A stretch of DNA of 64,000 nt from Acanthopleura granulata (Eukaryota > Mollusca > Polyplacophora > Chitonida > Chitonidae). The position numbers and the translations under genes were made by a program. The stretch spans positions 7,409,875 to 7,473,874 of the forward strand of contig JABBOT010000010.1 in assembly GCA_016165875.1 (NCBI GenBank). The letters run 5' to 3'. Shown here one piece after another: positions 62,836 through 64,000 of the stretch (within the stretch, counting starts at the first letter, position 1; every line of letters starts with the position of its first letter). The notes under the pieces were generated by a model, which was not told the DNA's origin, searched no databases, and saw nothing but the letters and a program-made list of their open reading frames with translations.

Positions 62836-63240
62836 GTGAGTGTAGGAGTGTGGAAACAGAATGTATAAAGTGCTGTTGAGAAAGTATTCATCAGTGTTAT
62901 TATTATTGCATTAGGTCGCCTGGTCGTTTGGTGACCATGCAGGCCTGGAGCATCTGTGTGTATGTGTGAATCTAAAAAATCCAGGTGTTCCAGTCAGGGA
63001 CTATAATTATAATAGTATATTAGACCTGTCTCACTGTGTATGTAGACAGTGCCACGATCCTTCCAAAATAACGCTTGACGAGTATCAAGTAAAGAAACGG
63101 AAGGTCTTTTTTTCTGGTCTTCAGCTCCATTTTCGTGGGAGGTCCGTTGGCCAAGTTAATTTTCCACTGGCAGCACTGTGAAGTCATTCGACTACTATCG
63201 CCTACTTTCGACATATCCAATCTTATATTCATCTTGACAG

Positions 63241-64000
63241 AAGAGCGAACGGCGTCGAACAATGCACGGAATGAGAACGAGACGAAAGGTGATGGACAGG
63301 ATGTGTTGTCAGGACATGACGGTGCCAGAGCCGCCTGCAACCCGTCCTCTTTGACTAACTTTACGGTACTACCTGTCATAAAGAGTTGTAAAGAGAAAGA
63401 CATGTTAACCACAGCCTTTCCCAGCTGCAGTCTAAAACAGGTGATGGAGATGATGTCTAGGGTATCTGCTGCCAACATGGCCGAATACAGGCGAACAGCG
63501 TCACAGAGGTTACCAGAGGATTGCTTGTTTCCTGCATGTAAAAGTCGTCTCCCGATTGTTGTCAAAGGCGGAGAGCCAACAGTGGTTAACATTCGGACCT
63601 CAAACCCAACTACAAACCAACTCACCGCGGAGAACATTCGCCGGTTCCGCAGCCTGGAAGAACATAACATTCGGGCAGATGGACTGAGGAGTAAACTTAA
63701 CGACGCCAAAACCTCAATGAGAAAAGTTCTCAGCGGTGAAAACAAAAACTCATTAACAAAATACCCCAAACTTCCTGCTATTCAAAGTGAGAGGCGACCA
63801 CTAAAATTAGCCGCCTCCCAGTCTTCCAAGTTTCCTGTTGCTCAGTTGACATCGGCACCAGTCAAACAAACGCACCAGTCATTGCCACTTCCCAAATCAG
63901 TGTCCTTATACCGCTTCCAAGGGATAGAGAAGAAACGGAAGGCCTTACAGGAGGTGCAAGAAGTGACACCTGTCGTCAAGGGGATCACTATTCGTCTTCC
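63241..64000 (+). CDS. unknown helical protein, exon 8 (runs past window end)
   Basis: The acceptor TCATCTTGACAG ends at 63240. The frame stays open for all 760 bases to the window edge, well beyond chance. It completes Glu with the phase-1 G of exon 7. Features: CNPSSLTNFTVLPVIKSCK, a helical stretch (VMEMMSRVSAANMAEYRRTA), LPIVVKGGEPTVVNIRTS, NQLTAENIRRFRSLEEHNIR, then a Lys/Ser/Pro-rich basic tail. The eight exons join to 498 residues so far, with no signal peptide or membrane segment. I do not recognise the family; a cytoskeletal or ciliary role would only be a guess. Confidence 0.8.

Noticed and set aside
63020..63769. 249-codon minus-strand ORF
   Set aside because: Antisense shadow of exon 8 of the plus-strand gene, whose acceptor and phase fit the upstream exons.

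Overview
This is animal nuclear DNA: intron-rich, AT-rich, with long non-coding stretches full of dispersed repeats. The source looks like a lophotrochozoan, most likely a marine mollusc. The reasons are a very frequent ACATGTAC/TACATGTA palindrome in introns, tRNA-derived SINEs ending in AAATAAATA-like tails, and a stonin and an NaGLT1-like transporter of metazoan type. The species cannot be named from the sequence alone. No rRNA gene, tRNA gene, CRISPR array or transposase/reverse transcriptase ORF was recognised.

Layout. (1) 140-1143 (+): last coding exon of an NaGLT1/MFSD4B-like major facilitator sugar transporter; upstream exons lie outside the window. (2) 8239-19284 (-): a stonin (stoned B) endocytic adaptor in two coding exons (8239-8492 and 15457-19255), separated by a 7 kb intron loaded with repeats; the joined protein is 1350 residues. 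(3) 19285-40107: about 21 kb without a convincing coding exon; it holds the likely 5' noncoding part of the stonin gene, a 56-bp minisatellite (31096-31720) and a ~1 kb imperfect palindrome (about 37965-38945). (4) 40108-44097 (-): an unrecognised 601-residue Ser/Pro-rich protein in two coding exons plus a probable noncoding first exon. (5) 46745-49567 (+): a coiled-coil protein with a C-terminal death domain, divergent from gene 4, with two candidate mutually exclusive exons. (6) 49568-55220: mostly repeats plus one doubtful small minus-strand ORF. (7) 55221 to beyond 64000 (+): an unrecognised helical, Lys/Arg-rich protein; eight exons join in frame to give 498 residues before the window ends.

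The exon models come from reading splice junctions and checking phase by hand. In every multi-exon model the phases close exactly, which is the main support for genes I cannot name. Stonin and the unknown gene 4 both carry a W-V-x-F motif followed by acidic residues, a known AP-2 appendage-binding motif, so a shared endocytic theme is possible but inferred. There are no operons; genes 4 and 5 are head to head and may share a promoter region near 44.1-44.6 kb.

Most other structure is mobile-element debris: two tRNA-derived SINE families, three long-inverted-repeat elements (2418-2613, 14999-15408, 37965-38945), a paired ~700 bp repeat with internal tandem copies (one copy interrupted by a SINE with a visible target-site duplication), and G/C-run elements at 55.8 and 58.0 kb.
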